From assembly GCA_038501625.1 (NCBI GenBank), contig JAZAYU010000928.1, positions 58,297 through 122,296 on the forward strand: a DNA stretch of 64,000 nucleotides. Reading direction: 5' to 3'. The position numbers and the translations under genes are program-made. Under the pieces are notes generated by a model. The model worked only from the letters and a program-made list of their open reading frames with translations. It was not told the DNA's origin and did not search any database. This DNA comes from Corbicula japonica. Its lineage: Eukaryota; Mollusca; Bivalvia; Venerida; Cyrenidae. Below, in pieces: positions 11,382 to 22,909 of this stretch. Each line of letters begins with the position of its first letter. Position 1 is the stretch's first letter.

Positions 11382-11591
11382 TTAAGGTAGAGCAACTGTA
11401 ATGCTTTCCCGCGCTTTTTTCTCGAATGTCGGGAATACTCGGTGAACTGTCACTAGCAGTCGACAATAATCGATGTTGCTTCGGCTACTATCGGCTCTGA
11501 CGAGTAGCGTCGGAAGTCACCGAAAGCGAGCCGATGTTTGATGACGTTGCAAATTTTTGCGCGGGAAAGCATTACAGTTGCTCTACCTTAA
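11382..11591. mobile_element. TTAA-flanked MITE with perfect 33-bp inverted ends
   Basis: The ends TTAAGGTAGAGCAACTGTAA and TTACAGTTGCTCTACCTTAA belong to a perfect inverted repeat of about 33 bp that runs on through GCTTTCCCGCGC. TTAA at both edges fits the target site of piggyBac-like and Kolobok elements. The interior is short, relatively GC-rich and non-coding, so the copy is non-autonomous. Perfect ends suggest a fairly young copy. Confidence 0.9.
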
Positions 11592-12640
11592 ATATGACCA
11601 AACAATAAACAATGATTAACAAACCGTACGTATATTTTATGTATTACTTCATCACCGTCATCATACGCTATTTATGCGCAATTCCCGTGCGCAAAAAAAT
11701 AATGTTTTTACAATCGTTTTTGTTTTTTACATGTTTACCGACCCCGGACTATTTACAAACTCACACCAACACATTATGACGACAAAAGACAGCGCGACAG
11801 TGCCATCAACATGCTCTTAATTGGCACATATTTACAATTGTTATAAAACATCATGATTTTTTCGTAAATGCAAAAAAAAATGCCTCACATTTGCATATAT
11901 AAGAAAACATTCAATGATATTTTCTAGATTGCTTACGTTGAACGTTGATGTTACGCTCCTCCGCCATTTAATATATTTACGTAAGACACGCAAACACGAA
12001 TATATTGGTATTACATTTGTTGGATAAGTGCCCACTTATCAATAATCTAAAACTAAAATTATTGGATATTAAATTAACTTTAAACTCGTATTATTCAATC
12101 AAACAGTTAGGAAAATCACATTTTATAAAGTGTGCTCTTAGATGTGTAAGTGATATAAAATTAATAGATATAATTATATGGAGAATCACTTAGTACTTGG
12201 TTTTTCAATTCATTATACGACATTTATCACAGGATCACAGTAAGTGCAATGTATTAAATATTAAATTAATATTATTCATTATGTTAAATATCTACAATAA
12301 TTTTTATTTGTCCTCTAGGATAAATGGGTCCTATAATAATCATAATTAAAAACAAAATGAGGTGTCTTACAAATTGAAAATAAAAGTTTTTCCATGAATT
12401 ATGGTTAAATGCAGCCAAAATATTAAGTTAGTCTTGCAGATCCAAAATCGTGTGTGTTGCTTTAGTTTTACATTGCGTACGAAGAAAAAAAAAGTTAATA
12501 TGTCGTAATGCTATTAAATCATCATTATGCTGAATAATATTAAGCCTTTTTACAGATGGCTTTCGTTAACAACGGCACTGGTGATGATTACATGTATGAG
12601 CAGTTGAATATAAACTCTAAAAACACCGGTCGACATTCGG
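11592..12640. other. Spacer before the WSC array
   Basis: AT-rich, no exon recognised. I searched this stretch for a WSC first-half exon to pair with exon B1 (hallmark YLGCYMD) and found none. The small frames at 11841-12193 lack domains. Confidence 0.45.
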
Positions 12641-13108
12641 GTTCATAAATATCCGAAGAAATATGTCTGGATTGTCAATTATACACGTCCGATTTATTTA
12701 CAGTAAAAATAAACTATATATTTGATACCCGCATCTTAAAAATACCGCGATAAATGACGTTAAAATGCACATTTACACCTTTCTTGATGAGCTTTTAAAT
12801 GATCATTACATTTTTTTGAAATTCGTCTTTGTTTGACTGAACTCACGTACAAATGTATTTATAAATTTAAAAAAATTGAAATTATTAATAAAACTTTTCT
12901 TAACTTTATCATCTCTTAGTCTATTAACACAAGTAAACAATGCCGCCTAGCGCGAAGTTAACGACTAAATACGCTCTTCAAGTTTAGAGAACGCTTAAGG
13001 AAGGTAAAAAATTGAAACTACTCTATTCATTGAACAATACAATTTTATGTTGTTCAGCTCAAGGAGTAATAAAATACTGGCCGTTGAACACAAAATTGAT
13101 TGTTTCAG

Positions 13109-13265
13109 AATACGTACGAATGCTTTTGTGGAAATAAGCTAGTCGCGGACCTGGCAAACCGATCTAGAACAGACAGTAAGTGTGGCCATGTGTGTTCCGG
13201 GGACACTACAGAAAAGTGTGGCGGACGTTGGCATGGATCTCTCTATTATATAACGGGAACTGTTG
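13109..13265 (+). CDS. WSC domain, second-half exon B1 (unpaired)
   Basis: The exon is bounded by TTGTTTCAG and GTAAGAAA. It encodes NTYECFCGNKL, then SKCGHVCSGD, then KCGGRWHGSLYY: the C-terminal half of a WSC domain with five of the family's eight cysteines. WSC domains are putative carbohydrate-binding modules of secreted or cell-surface proteins. The exon enters in phase 0 and leaves in phase 1. Unlike the other four B exons it has no A exon upstream in the window, so the domain is either broken here or its first half lies beyond an unrecognised rearrangement. It differs from the consensus copy by Arg for His in CGGHWHG. The initiating Met of the longer open frame is intron sequence read through. 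Confidence 0.85.
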
Positions 13266-13332
13266 GTAAGAAATATGTTGGTATACAGTTATATTAATGT
13301 GTAAGATATCCCTGTCAGTCATTATTACATAT

Positions 13333-13562
13333 ATGGGTCGCGTCGCGGGAAAAGGTACCTTCGGACAATTGACGTCAATTAATGAAATGACGTCGTAAAA
13401 TTGAGCATTTCGCGGTAAAAATACAATTTTATTGACAAAATTTGTAAAAAAAAAGCTTTTATTTATGAGAAAATAATAGCTTGTTGTAAGTTATTCTAAC
13501 TATAGTTACAACTAAAATGTCACAAAATATGACCGAAGGTACCTTTTCCCGTGGCGCGCCGC
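13333..13562. mobile_element. MITE inserted at TATA in the B1-A1 intron
   Basis: The inverted ends share CGGGAAAAGGTACCTTCGG. Paralogous introns show the empty site: TTACAGGTATATCAGACTAT after exon B3, against TTACATATA-[element]-TATAAGACTAT here. The element is therefore about 230 bp long with a TA/TATA target. It is non-coding and contains an AATTGACGTCAATT palindrome near the left end. Confidence 0.85.
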
Positions 13563-13799
13563 ATATAAGACTATAGTAGCCATTATATAAATGTAGCACA
13601 CTAAACTCAAAACAATAAAGTTTTTCTGTTGTTTAGAAATGGGTAGCTATTCATATACCCATTAATTACGCCTCCCACCCCTAAACTTTTTTTACTTTTT
13701 TTTTCAAACACACACCAAGAAAACAATAAATTATGGTTGATGAGATGGGAACAAATTAGATAAAACTTTCGGCCTTTAACTAGTTGAAAAGATGCTACA

Positions 13800-13953
13800 T
13801 TTAAAATGTGCGTTCCGATGCAGTAAGTGTTCGGATTCTCATTTCAGTAATTGTTTCTAGTGTCTATATTTAAAAATATTAATTTTATAGATCATTTTCT
13901 CTTTTTTGTCTGAGTGTGAAGGCTGTGCCTTCTGGATGTTGCAATCTCTGGTA
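13800..13953 (+). repeat. Rep2, ancient intronic copy 1
   Basis: The string GTTCCGATGCAGTAAGTGTTCGGATTCTC...GTCTATATT...CTGGATGTTGCAATCTCTGG aligns with Rep2 (GTTCCAAGGCGGTAACCCCTCGGGTTCTC...GTCC...GGATGTGGCCATCCCTG at 26.2 kb). The same copy follows exons B2, B3 and B4, so it entered before the exon modules were duplicated. Confidence 0.7.
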
Positions 13954-15692
13954 GGCGGGTAATTCTTAGGAATTTTGGCAAATGATGTCATCCGTCTTGT
14001 TTGCAGTTACTATTTAACATTTTACCTTAATTTTAATAAAAATCAGAAAGTACATTAAAATATTATCATAAAAAGCAATCAAAATAAAAACCATAACATA
14101 TTTTTGGACGAAATTGTATTAAAAAAGAATTTTAAATAATTAGGGGTGCGAAAATTACCTTGTCACTCCACGTGGTTGCTGCAGAAGCAGTGCACAAAAG
14201 CATGTTAAGATTATGCGTAATTGACATTTTTGACTGCACACATAATTAAATACACAACATTAAAGTAAACAAAAAAAACATATATTCAGAATAAAATATA
14301 TTTGACAAAAAAGTAAATAGCCATGGTTTATCCTTGTCACCACAAGTTCTGTCATTTCCGCAACGACAGCTTAATTTTAATGATAAATGAAAATTCCAAG
14401 AGATTCATATGCGGGAAAATGACGTCACTGAATAGTTTCCTGGCGTGAATTATTTGGAAGCGCGGAGCGTCTACTGACAAATGTCGGACGAGAGATATCT
14501 TGAAGGGAAGTGGTAAATTTTGAAGCGTATACTTTTTGGCGGTCATTACCGAATGGTCATGATATAAGCTGTTTAAATTGTTGTTGATTCTTTTTTATGG
14601 TGTTTTATTTTGTTTATTGTTTCTCGCGTAAATAGTTAATCTTTATACATTTTAATTATGATCATTCAAATGCTGTATGCAAATATTTATATAAATGTCA
14701 TTTCCGAAACGGTCATTACCGAAACAAATAAAACGTTTCGGTAATGGCAGGAACGTTTTCAATTCACGCAAATTTTGCACAAGAAGCATAACATAAAAAG
14801 AAAATTTGTTTTTACTAGTGAAAGATAGAAATATATTTTACTCATATTCTCCGGAATTATGTTTTTTCACTCGTAGCTTCGCCACTCGTGAAAATACGAC
14901 TTCCGGAGATCGATCGGTAAAATATATTTCTATATTACACTGGTAAAAACAAATATCCTCTATTTTGTTGCATTTGCAGTTGTAGTTAAATATTTTGCTG
15001 TTAAAATGTTAAAATTATAGAATAAAAAAAAACAACAACACAAAAACAAAAACGAAATGTTAATACACTGGTACTAGGAACAAACTGTACTTAAGGAATA
15101 CGGTTGTCATTTCCACAACGTTTTGTCATTACCACAACGGCTTGTCATTTCCATAACGACACATATTTCCGAATACAACTTTATAATGCATGCATATTTT
15201 TGCATTATTTTAATTGGGATATTTTAAAAAAATCACATAAATGTAAACTATGTTGAACTTGACTTAACCAGTTTTTCCTTGGGTGCGATGAACAAATACA
15301 TTTATGTTGCCAATTGAATAGTTTGAATAGTATAAGTGCTTTTGATGAAATTTCGCTTGTAATAATAACTTTTATATTATTTTTTTTCCTGTATATCTTG
15401 ACAGTAAGCACATAACACATGTACCGGAGTATAAATTTATTAAATATCTTTAAGACAGATGATTATATAAAAAAAAGTTATTGATGTTACGGAAATGACA
15501 TCTGTGGAACATAAGCCATATTTTTTCAGTGCAAATGGAGTTATTTTATGCAAAAAGATCCCTGCAGACGATTTAAATGTGTTATATACTTACCGGAATA
15601 TCATAATTAAGATGAAAGATAGAATAATAGGGTATTGATAATTCATCATGTTGGTGCTCAGTAATTGCCGCAAAAATGAAGAATTACCCAGG
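13954..15692. mobile_element. 1.74-kb element with repeated GTCATTWCC motif
   Basis: The other B-A introns read CTCTGGTATGCATATTTTACTA without interruption. Here the same words are split at CTCTGGTA and (G)CATATTTTACTA by 1.74 kb. The ends are imperfect inverted repeats: GGCGGGTAATTCTT and, as reverse complement, GCCTGGGTAATTCTT. Inside are at least seven copies in both orientations of a motif near GTCATTWCCRNAACG (about 14,349; 14,541; 14,698; 14,711; inverted at 14,738; 15,106; 15,124; 15,144; inverted at 15,486). The layout resembles multiple transposase-binding sites. No transposase frame is visible. Family unknown. Confidence 0.8.
14805..14952. mobile_element. Nested palindromic MITE
   Basis: The left arm (TGTTTTTACTAGTG...AGAAATATATTTTAC...TCTCCGGAA) pairs with the right arm (TTCCGGAGA...GTAAAATATATTTCT...ACACTGGTAAAAACA). 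The central part contains CTCGTAGCTTCGCCACTCGTG. It lies inside the 1.74-kb element and so inserted after it. Non-coding. Confidence 0.75.
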
Positions 15693-16512
15693 CATATTTT
15701 ACTAATTTTACCTGTTTTTACTATATTTGCTTGATTTATTGGCGACTGTTCGAAAAGATGAGCATGCTTTGTTTCCGACTTTATCTTTTTTAACAAACTG
15801 TGGTTGATATCTAACCAGATGGCACAGCTTTGCTCCTAAAAGAGAGACAATTAGGAACAGAAATAATAGAGATGTTTTAGTGAGTTTTTTTTTCTATCTT
15901 GACCGAATGTCTCATTCAATTCACCTTTTTCTGGCATATATTTTATGGTTTATTCTTTACATAATTTTAATGTGCTAACGAAAAAAATCATATTACCTCA
16001 AGAAATCTCAAAACAGATTGAGTGTAGAGTTATTTCGAAACAAATGTTTATGTGTGTTTTTCTTATCAGTTATAATTCGTACCTCTCTTCCTCCTCTTTT
16101 ACACGCCCACAAAGTAACAAATGAAATGAAGCTATGCAATGCACAATATAAAGACTGTCAGAACATTAGTTATTAGTTCTCATTAAATTTGATCAACTTA
16201 CAAAGCGAGTCTGCATTATTTTTATATTCGTTGTGTATGGTGGCGTTCAAAATTTCCTTTTCATCTTTCTTATTCCGATAAAGTTTTATATTCAATTTGT
16301 TTTTCTGTTCTCGTAAAGTGATTTCTCTGAGACATGTTTACAACAAAAGGCAATCACTTACCATATGACTGTAGCAACCTTTTGGTGATGATGCTAGGAT
16401 AGGGGAATAGTTCGCGGGAGATGGCACCGGAGTCAGGGGAATTCACATTTTTATGCAACGCTTATTATTTGACTTTGGCACATGTTTTATTTCAATTATT
16501 GACTTTTAATAG

Positions 16513-16667
16513 CCTCAAAGCCCTACGTAAGTTTCGTGTACCTTGGGTGTTATATGGACGCTGATGACCGACTTTTAAAGGAAGCAAACACTACTAGCAC
16601 ACATGTGACATCGAAGTGGTGCTCCGAATTCTGCGACAATAAGGGAATGCGATACTTCGTAACGGAG
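16513..16667 (+). CDS. WSC domain, first-half exon A1
   Basis: The acceptor is TTTTAATAG and the donor is GAG|GTATTG. The 155-nt exon starts with two bases that complete a codon left by the previous exon (G|CC), then reads SKPYVSFVYLGCYMDADDR, TSKWCSEFCDNKGMRYF and VTE. YLGCYxD is the hallmark opening of a WSC domain, and the exon carries three of its eight cysteines. It ends in phase 0, as exon B2 requires. The intron to exon B2 is the longest in the array (4,646 bp) because of repeat insertions. Confidence 0.88.
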
Positions 16668-19545
16668 GTATTGAAACTCAACTTTTTATTATCATATATC
16701 TTTCAGTTTAAAAGTCCTCACGTTGTGTTTATATTTTGTTGAACAATTTGTTGCCCTACGGAAAGGGTGAAATGCTGTTTATGATCTTAAAAAGGCTAAA
16801 CCAAACCAATGTGCAATATTGTCATCGTGTCGTTTTTACGGTGGTTTCCGGCATTTTACATATAATTATTGTTTTTAAAAACGTATTTACAACACTTTAG
16901 TCCAGAGCATTTAGTCAAAGGAAAGTGAGATTGGAAAATCAATAAACCAATAGAAATTTAGAATTTTGTCACACAAATAACAATAGTCATTCATTCTTAA
17001 ATATTTTTCCGTTTCGCAGCTAGTCACTTGTAAATCTCTTCGCTTGGTGTTAATCCATTAATAAAAATGTAATTTTTCGCTGAAACATAACATGTGAACT
17101 TCTCTACTGTTATAATTGCCGGAACACACAAAACATTCCTTGTATTAAGTATTAGTCCATCTTCCAGTTTTCAGGGCAAACGTCCAGCTTATGAGAGGCA
17201 GATCTAAGTATTTTAAGATTTTCACATACAGAGGCAAACACCCCACTGAATATGGCAATTAATGGTTTTCTCTCTCTACACAGCATTCTACATTTTTTAA
17301 TTTTTTATTTTTTGTTAAGCAGAACATATTTAGTGTTAACAATCATGCATATTAACAAAAGTGCAAAAATAAAACAAACACAGTCACCTTCAAGTTGTTA
17401 ATATTGTATTTAATTATACCTCATATGCCTCTGACATACATACCGGTAGTTGAATCATAAAACCATGTTGAATTGTGCACATGACACAAATATGGTAATA
17501 ACATGACACTTTAAGTTCACAAAATGAACAGTAACTGTAAGATTTGAATGTTGTAAGAAATATGAACGGATATGATGCTATTCATGGTACAATGAAGTCT
17601 GCTTTCTGGTCTAAATTATTGGTCCTAACTGATAACTGATAATATTATTTTTTCTAAAACCTGAAATTTCAGTCATTTAGCCTTTTTTACTAATTGACTC
17701 ACAATATGTATGTAAACTAACAGACACTGTATAGTTCATTCGGTAAATAACTTTACAGTTATCATGAATCAATTTAACAAAAAATACAAGTTATAATTGC
17801 AAAAAGGGCATATTTTAATTATGAAATTAATACACTGTTATTAGGTTACAAGCAAAAATGTTTGTCTTCTGATATTCTGACTTAAAACTCCAAGTCATGC
17901 CAGTATCATCAATATAATTGAATCATTGTTAAATTACCTTTACATAAACAAACTCAATAAACTTGCCCTTTTTACTATACACTACATGTATAAACTTTTT
18001 CATCATTATTAAATTACAACTTTCCGTCAACATTTTCCTACCTAATATTCAGCAAACTGTCAATTTTTCATTTTTTCAGTTTTTTTTTTTGTGATTTTCA
18101 AATTTCAGTTTTTCAGTGATTTTCTTTATAATGTATAGTAAAACTGGAAAAAATCATCAACCACACAAAACCTTATGGCCATGTGCTAATTCTGATAGTT
18201 GGCAAGCAGTAATAAATTAATAACTACAAACCTGACAATACCAGACTTTGACAAATGCTGGAGTGCTTTGAGCTTAATCTAACATACAATACATACACTT
18301 TTAACCTTTCCTCCATATTAATACATGTGCAACCAGTGTAGACCCAGATCAGCCGGAACATCCATGCCATCTGATGAGGATCTGCTCTGGTCGCTTTTTG
18401 GTCAGAAATAACTTAACGAATCATAAAGCTAACAGTGAAGATCCTGATCAATCGGCACGGATGTGCCGGCTGATCTGGTTCTATACTTTTCTCCCACGTA
18501 ATAAAGGCGTGTCTATGGAGGAAAGAGTTTAAAAAAAAACTAAGCTAATAAAAAAGAGGCAGAGTTAATGACTTGTATCTACAGTCAATATCAATTAGCA
18601 ATTTTCCCTTGATTTATAAATATGGAATGAATAATTTTGCAGCATAGGTAGCTCATTTGGTAGGGTGTTGGCAAAGTTAGCCTGAGGTCAAAGTCCGAGT
18701 TAAGGATATATTGGCATTGTCAAATGTGTGAGCTGCTTTGATTTAAGCATTGCCTGAGGTAGTCGACCATAGCTTTGGCAGTCCCTTGCGGAAATTTAGA
18801 AATTGGGAAAGTCTCGTGTAAATTGGGAGGATTGTTGTAAAATTTATAAAAGAAATCTCATACCTCGTGTTTAGTTTTCAGCTATTCACTCTCACAGACA
18901 ATATCTCATACTGCAATGTGCTCATTTGTCTGAATGCCGAACATCACTAGAGACAAAAAACTCTTATACAAAACTGAATTGTGGAGCTGGTCTACGGTAA
19001 GCTCAGTCAGTGTCAGTGACAGAACATCGCGAGGTCCATTTCACAATTCAACCTCACATAAAAGTTGGATCTCACTAGCCTTAATCTTCTAATCAAGAAA
19101 AGCTTGACCATGCATCTGATTTTTCCATCACAGGGCCTAATGTTCCATTGGTGTTTTTGTTGGTGTTATTACTAGTATTGCTATTGGTAAAAAAGAACGA
19201 CAACCTATTCTCTAAACTTACTATTTGTTTCTACCTTTTCAAAATGCTAGACTTAAAATAATTGTTATGTAATTTCTTACAAAAATAAGGCTTAATTTTA
19301 AAAGATATTTAGCAATTAGCTATTAAGAAAAATAAGGCAAATAAAAATATCATCAAAACAATACTTTGCCGTTTTTACCGGTCAGATTTTTCACAGTGGT
19401 TACATTCCCTTGTGCTTTGTACAACCGGTTACCAGTGCTTAAGTCGGGTACATCGTGTTTTTTTAGCCTTAGTAAATAGACATTCCTGGGACCTAAAGGC
19501 GAGCTTAACGCTCGGGTCGCTTCGCGACCCCAGCTAGAGCTCCAT
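16668..19545 (+). other. A1-B2 intron, first part
   Basis: The first ~420 bp align with the other A-B introns. The match to the A4-B5 intron stops near GCTGAAACATA (17,090). From there to about 19,545 the sequence has no counterpart in the array: AT-rich, with a MITE at 18.3 kb, a worn tRNA-like segment near 18,640-18,800 (TAGCTCATTTGGTAGGGTG) and the palindromic words GGTCGCTTCGCGACC at about 19,516-19,530. No exon seen. Confidence 0.55.
18301..18531. mobile_element. MITE, ~230 bp
   Basis: Inverted ends AACCTTTCCTCCATA and, as reverse complement of the right end, AAACTCTTTCCTCCATA. Internal words AGATCAGCCGG and CCGGCTGATCTGG pair as well. Flanked by TTAA-like sequence. Non-coding. Confidence 0.7.
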
Positions 19546-20338
19546 ATTATTGTCACTTCTAGCTGTAACATTTCGAATACCTAAAAAAGGTCATGAGGTT
19601 AGTCCCATTTTTCTATAACTACATTTTATAGCAGTGAAATGGTAGATCATGTAGTACATGTAGTATGCGTCGAATAAATAATATTATTTAACTGAAACCT
19701 TAATTTAACTGCATTAAGACTGGGTTTTACAATAACCTTTAATAATATTAAGACCTAGACTTAGATGATCACAAATGCACAAACTTGGTCTACCAAGACT
19801 CACAAATTTCCTGTTTATTGAGAGATTACGAGAACCTGTTAAGAGGCACGATGCCTCGGGCACACATATACACAACAACCAATTGTCATAAAACTTAACT
19901 CGGACCTGGATATCGCACTCGTGTTCATTTCTTTTGATCCATGGTCATTGTGATTTTTAACAGATATTTAACTTATTTTTCAAAACCTGCAGCGCAAACA
20001 ACGAACTTCAACATCAAAATAATTGATTATAAAAAAAACTCGTCGTTTTTTATCGCATAGTTTGGCTGGCCTACTGTCCGGCAATGTTCGTTTGGTTTTT
20101 TCTATTTTTTACGATTTCTCGGGTTATAACGGGAAACAACCTAGTAAAACCCACATGTTTATTTTCATAAAAATATCGTACCAATCCGTTTGATACTCGC
20201 ATCCTGAAAATACCGCGATGAATGACGTTAAAATGCACATATTAACATTTCTTGATGAGCTTTAAATTAGCGTAACATTTTTTTTAATTCTTCTTTGTTT
20301 GACTGAACTCACTTACTTATAAATTTTAAAAATTTGAA
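19545..20338 (+). repeat. Intron block duplicated before exons B2 and B5
   Basis: Matches about 31,545-32,510 in order and orientation. Shared words include GGTCATGAGGT, TAAAACTTAACTCGGACCTG and GGCTGGCCTACTGTCCGGCA. The later copy has additional sequence near 31,680-31,900. This shows that modules A1-B2 and A4-B5 share a more recent common block than the pairs A2-B3 and A3-B4, which lack it. Confidence 0.8.
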
Positions 20339-20339
20339 A

Positions 20340-21066
20340 TAGATGAAAAGGGAACTTTGAAGACCCTCAACCACGACAAATATGAAAAAATTGCAGGCTC
20401 GGTTTGATTGAGCCTGTTTATGGGCAATAATGGTAATGCATTTTACTGCCCACGGCGCCTAGCCCCGGGTTGAGCGCAACTCAATATTTACACCAATAAA
20501 CAGTACAATTTTGATCCATCACAAACGATGGTATGCATATGGCGGTGAACATGGAACCTTCAATGTGGTTTTTGTCAGATTAATACCATTCCATGTTCAG
20601 CGGCGAATGGTCCCCAGATAAAAGAATGGGTTCGTCCTAAACAAGAAAACATGGGCAAAACTAAACAGAATAGAATTTTGAGAGGGGATCTTAGAATATA
20701 AACCTGCATATCACTGACAACACCAATGGCAAAATTTAAAAAGCCGCAAGTATATACCTGGGGGTGTTCGAACAATATCCAAATTTATATTGGTTAGGAT
20801 ATTGAAACCACTTATCTTAAAACTGGCCGAAATATTAAAAACAAAAAGTAAATTTAGAAGTACTATTAACATAGTACATACATATCGTGCTCGACGACCT
20901 TCAAAGGACGTAACTGATAACAGCACTGATTGAATGTACGGAGAGACATTTTACAGCCGCCACACGGCACAAACAACGCTACTGTGGTACATATTAAAAT
21001 AGATGAGAAGGGAACTTTGAAGACCCTCAACCACGACAAATATGAAAATATTGCAGGCTCGGTTTT
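20340..21066 (+). repeat. Rep1 copy 1 with terminal direct repeats
   Basis: A 660-bp unit starting TAGATGAAAAGGGAACTTTG is followed by a second copy of its own first ~67 bp (21,000-21,066). Internal landmarks are TTGAGCGCAACTCA, GGTATGCATATGGCGGTGAA, ATTAATACCATTCCATGTTC and GCCGCCACACGGC. Equivalent introns before exons B3 and B5 lack it: they read TTTAAAAATTTACAGTTATTAATCAACATG and a close variant. The insertion is therefore later than the exon duplication. Confidence 0.85.
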
Positions 21067-21313
21067 ACCTGAACAACATAAGTAGGGAAACTAGTAATCA
21101 AAATGTTCTTAATTTTATAATCTCTTAGTCTATTAACAGAAGTAAACAATGCCCCTCGCGCGCAGTTATCGACTAAATACGCTTTTCAATTTAAGAGAAG
21201 GCTATTGGGAGATAAAATTTGAAAGTACTCTATTTATTGAACAAATAACTTATGTTGTTTAGCTCAAAAAGTAATGAAGTACTGCTTCTTAAACACAAAA
21301 TCGATTGTTTCAG

Positions 21314-21470
21314 AATACGTATGAATGCCTTTGTGGAAATAAGCTTGTAGCGGACCTGGTAAACCGATCTAGAACAGACAGTGAGTGTGGCCATGTGTGT
21401 TCCGGGGGCACTACAGAAAAGTGTGGCGGACATTGGCATGGATCGCTCTATTATATAACAGGAACTGCTG
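21314..21470 (+). CDS. WSC domain, second-half exon B2
   Basis: Acceptor TTGTTTCAG, donor GCTG|GTACGAAA. The exon encodes NTYECLCGNKL, RTDSECGHVCSGG and KCGGHWHGSLYY, with all five expected cysteines kept. It pairs with A1 to make one complete eight-cysteine WSC domain. Differences from the other copies (Leu for Phe between the first two cysteines, Val for Ala before NRS, Glu for Lys before CGH, Gly for Asp after CSG) make it the most diverged of the five. Phase 0 in, phase 1 out. Confidence 0.88.
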
Positions 21471-21769
21471 GTACGAAAGATGTTGAATACAGTTATATTA
21501 ATGTGTAAGATATACCTGTCAGTCGTAATTACAGGTATATCAGACTATAGTAGCCATTGTAGCACACTAAACCCAAACCAACAAAGTTGTTTGTTGTTTA
21601 AAAAGGGATAGCTATTCATGTACCTATTCATTACGCCTCCCACCCCTACACTTTTATTTTTTACTTTTTTTGTTTCAAACACACACTAAGAGTAAAAAAA
21701 TGGTGGATAAGATTGGAACGAATTAGATAAAACTTTTGACACATTCACAAGTTGAAATGGTGTTACATC

Positions 21770-21945
21770 TAAAATGTGCGTTCCGATGCAGTAAGTGTTC
21801 GGATTCTCATTTTCAGTAATTATTTGTAGTGTCTATAATTAAAAATATTAATTTTATAAATCATGTTCTCTTTTCTGTCTACTTTTGTCTGAGTGTGAAG
21901 GCTTTGCCTTCTGAATGTTGCAATCTCTGGTATGCATATTTTACT
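21770..21945 (+). repeat. Rep2, ancient intronic copy 2
   Basis: Same degenerate Rep2 block as after exon B1, here uninterrupted and ending in GCAATCTCTGGTATGCATAT. It gives the empty-site sequence for the 1.74-kb element in the previous B-A intron. Confidence 0.7.
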
Positions 21946-22754
21946 AATTTTACTTGTTTGCTTGTTTGCTTGCTTTATTGGCGACCCTTCGAATAGATGA
22001 GCATGCTTCGTTTCCGACTAGATCTTTTTTAACAAACTGTGGTTGATATCCAACGAGATGGCACAGCTTTGCTCCTTAAAGAGGGATAATAAGAAACAGA
22101 AATAATAAAGATGTTAAGTGAGTTTATTCATCTATTTTGACCGCATGTCTCATTCAATTCACCTTTTTTTCTGGCATATATTTTATTGTGTTTTTTTCTT
22201 TACATAATTGTAATGTGGTAACGACGAAATCATATTACTTCAAGAAATCTAAAAACAGATTGAGTGTAGAGTAATTCGAAAAAAACAAACAAATATTTAT
22301 GTTTTTTTTTCTTATCAGTTATAATTCGTACCTCTCTTTCTACTCTTTTACACGCCCACAAAGCAACAAATGAAATGAAGCTATGCAACGCACAATAAAA
22401 AGACTGTCATAACATCAGTCATTAGTTCTCATCAAATTTTATCAACTTACAAAGCGAGTCTGCACTATTTTATATTCGTTGTGTATGGTGGCGTTTAAAA
22501 TTTCCTTTTCATCTTTTCCTATTCCGAGAAAGTTCTATATTGTTTTTCTGTTCTCGTAAAGTTATTTCTCGGAGACATGTTTACAACAAAAACCAATCAC
22601 TTACTGTGTGATTGTACGCAATTTTTTGGTGATGATGATAGATAAGAGGACTAGTGCGCGGATGATGGGGACTGGAAGTCAAGGGAATTCACATTTTACC
22701 GCAACGGTTATTATTTGACTATGTACTATGTTTCATTTTATTGATTATTAATAG

Positions 22755-22909
22755 CAGCAAAGCCCTCTGTTAGTTTCGTGTACCTTGGGTGTTATATGGA
22801 CTCTGATGACCGACTTTTAAAAGAAGCAAAAACTACAAACAAACATGTGACATCGAAGTGGTGCTTTGAATTCTGCGTAAATGAGGGAATGCAATACTTT
22901 GTAACGGAG
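22755..22909 (+). CDS. WSC domain, first-half exon A2
   Basis: Acceptor ATTAATAG, donor GAG|GTATTG. It encodes AKPSVSFVYLGCYMDSDDR, TSKWCFEFCVNEG and MQYFVTE; three cysteines are kept. Ser for Ala after YMD and Lys-Thr-Thr-Asn-Lys in the variable loop group it with A4 and apart from A1 and A3. The B2-A2 intron before it is 1,284 bp and the intron to B3 is 1,023 bp. Confidence 0.88.
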
